This document shows positions 15,116 through 15,751 of a stretch of 15,751 bases of DNA, one piece after another (position 1 is the stretch's first letter; every line of letters begins with the position of its first letter). The stretch is from contig DATABY010000217.1 of assembly GCA_036259355.1 (NCBI GenBank), positions 1-15,751 of the forward strand, read 5' to 3'. The stretch is from JALZDI01 sp036259355 (GTDB taxonomy: Bacteria; Actinomycetota; Actinomycetes; Propionibacteriales; Nocardioidaceae). The position numbers and the translations under genes are program-made. The notes below the pieces were generated by a model that did no database searches, had not been told where the DNA came from, and saw only the letters and a program-made list of their open reading frames with translations.

Positions 15116-15637
15116 ATGAACACTCTTCTCAAGGGCCTCATCGTGACCCTTGCCAGCATCTTCGGCTTCGCCCTGATCGCCGCCGGTGTCAGCGTCGCGC
15201 TCTCGCCCGACGACGACACGGCGTTGGTCAACCGGGACAACGTCGCCGCGAAGCGGGACGACGACTCGCCCGCGGTCGCCACCGTCGTCGAGGACGACGA
15301 CAGCGACGACGACAACCGCGGCCAGACCCGCACCCGTACCCGCACCGGTCGTGGTAACGGCCAGGCACAGGCCCGGGCCCAGGCTGACGACGACGGCGTC
15401 GCCGACGACAACGGCGGCCAGACCCGTACCCGCACCCGTACCGGCCACGGCGCCGGGGTGGCGCAGGCCCGGGGCGACGACGGTGTCGCCGACGACAACG
15501 GCGGCCAGACCCGCACCCGTACCGGTCACCGTGGTGGCCACGGCGACGACGACAACAGCGGTCCCGGAAGCGCCAGCAGCGGCCACGACTTCAGCCGTGA
15601 CCTGACCAACACGAACACCAACACCAACACCAACTGA
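15116..15637 (+). CDS. Repeat-rich membrane-anchored or secreted protein with TR and TN repeats (paralogue B)
   Basis: The 173-residue product starts MNTLLKGLIVTLASIFGFALIAAGVSVALS, a membrane or signal segment closely related to that of paralogue A. An acidic linker (about 31-66) follows, then three units of DDNxGQTRTRT (65-75, 97-107, 126-136) joined by Gly/Ala/Gln-rich spacers, HDFSRDLTN (157-165) shared with paralogue A, and an ending of five Thr-Asn pairs. No cysteine, enzyme motif or GGxGxD calcium repeat is present. AAGGAG at 15105-15110 stands five bases before the ATG. The acidic-then-Arg/Thr-rich composition suggests a disordered extracytoplasmic tail that could bind polyanions or the cell wall, which is inference. 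The family is not recognised. Confidence 0.85.
   Translation: MNTLLKGLIVTLASIFGFALIAAGVSVALSPDDDTALVNRDNVAAKRDDDSPAVATVVEDDDSDDDNRGQTRTRTRTGRGNGQAQARAQADDDGVADDNGGQTRTRTRTGHGAGVAQARGDDGVADDNGGQTRTRTGHRGGHGDDDNSGPGSASSGHDFSRDLTNTNTNTNTN
15308..15523 (+). repeat. Three degenerate in-frame repeats with (ACCCGN)n hexamers in paralogue B
   Basis: Copies start at 15308, 15404 and 15491, with spacings of 96 and 87 bases. Each encodes DDNxGQ followed by two to three Thr-Arg pairs written as ACCCGC/ACCCGT hexamers. The unit is a multiple of three, so slippage would alter tail length without breaking the frame. The third copy already has one pair fewer. Confidence 0.8.
15605..15634 (+). repeat. Hexanucleotide ACCAAC/ACGAAC microsatellite at the 3' end of paralogue B
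   Basis: Five six-base units encode the terminal (Thr-Asn)5 immediately before the stop codon. One unit carries ACGAAC, the rest ACCAAC. It is a candidate length-variable site that would keep the frame. Confidence 0.8.
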
Positions 15638-15646
15638 CCTCCACCA

Positions 15647-15727
15647 CCGGGTGGGCGGCGCTGCCCCTGCCGCCCCCCCCGGCCAACCCCCCCCACAGCC
15701 GGGTGGGTGGCGCTGCCCCTGCCGCCC
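15647..15727. repeat. Two 29-base direct repeats downstream of paralogue B
   Basis: Copies 15647-15675 and 15699-15727 differ at one base (C or T at position 10) and are separated by a C-rich tract of 23 bases. Each contains a self-complementary segment, GGC-GCTGCCCCT-GCC. They begin ten bases after the stop codon of paralogue B. Confidence 0.85.
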
Positions 15728-15733
15728 ACCCGG
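15699..15733 (+). terminator. GC-rich hairpin, probable terminator of paralogue B
   Basis: CCGGGTGGGTGGC (15699-15711) pairs with GCCGCCCACCCGG (15721-15733) through 13 positions including one wobble pair, with a nine-base loop. A moderately T-rich run, CGCCTTCTTGTCCTCCTT, follows. The left arm of the upstream copy (15647-15659) is also perfectly complementary to the same right arm, so two alternative folds exist. Confidence 0.6.
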
Positions 15734-15751
15734 CGCCTTCTTGTCCTCCTT

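Noticed and set aside
14236..15523. Regular repeats suggestive of a CRISPR array
   Set aside because: The repeats are in frame, degenerate, of different unit lengths and part of two proteins with good start sites. There are no constant repeats with unique spacers and no cas genes.
15296..15560. Asp/Asn/Gly-rich repeats suggestive of RTX calcium-binding nonapeptides
   Set aside because: The GGxGxDxUx pattern is absent; the units are DDNxGQTRTRT, and no RTX export genes are present.

Overview
The window is very GC-rich, with GC-biased third codon positions and long open reading frames on both strands. That bias, an F420-dependent luciferase-like oxidoreductase, a tandem-GNAT acetyltransferase, GTG starts and one probable leaderless transcript all point to a high-GC Gram-positive actinobacterium. 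A free-living soil or sediment genus such as a Nocardioides relative is my guess; no marker gene here fixes the genus. I see no rRNA, tRNA, phage, transposon or CRISPR element, and no gene-free stretch longer than 300 bases.

Layout. (1) Bases 1-119 hold the N-terminus of an unrecognised minus-strand gene. A MerR-type promoter/operator (255-285) then precedes four plus-strand genes: an SDR dehydrogenase, a QueA-like protein overlapping it by 4 bases, a GntP-family gluconate permease and gluconokinase. The last two form a gluconate uptake and phosphorylation pair. (2) A flavodoxin-like reductase (minus) and a zinc-free quinone-oxidoreductase-type enzyme (plus) are divergent. (3) A secreted M4 (thermolysin-family) metallopeptidase is followed by a double-GNAT acetyltransferase, apparently translationally coupled. 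(4) On the minus strand an oxalate/formate-antiporter-family MFS transporter, a 46-residue one-helix membrane protein overlooked by size-limited gene callers, and an F420-dependent oxidoreductase are arranged as an operon. (5) A DJ-1/PfpI stress protein (minus) is divergent from an NrtR-like Nudix-winged-helix regulator (plus). The first has a sigma-B/F-type promoter, and the second appears leaderless and ends in an unusually clear intrinsic terminator.

(6) The right end (about 13.8-15.75 kb) is the most unusual part. Two paralogous small proteins of 176 and 173 residues share an MNTLLK-type membrane or signal segment, a charged repeat-rich disordered tail and a DFSR-x-LTN motif. They also share the same ribosome-binding site context and a nearly identical 19-base upstream element built on TGAGA-N4-TCTCA, placed at almost the same distance from each start codon. 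The ribosome-rescue factor gene arfB lies between them on the opposite strand, and a conserved hypothetical gene flanks them. I do not recognise the family. This is the best candidate for an undescribed, co-regulated surface-protein system in the window.
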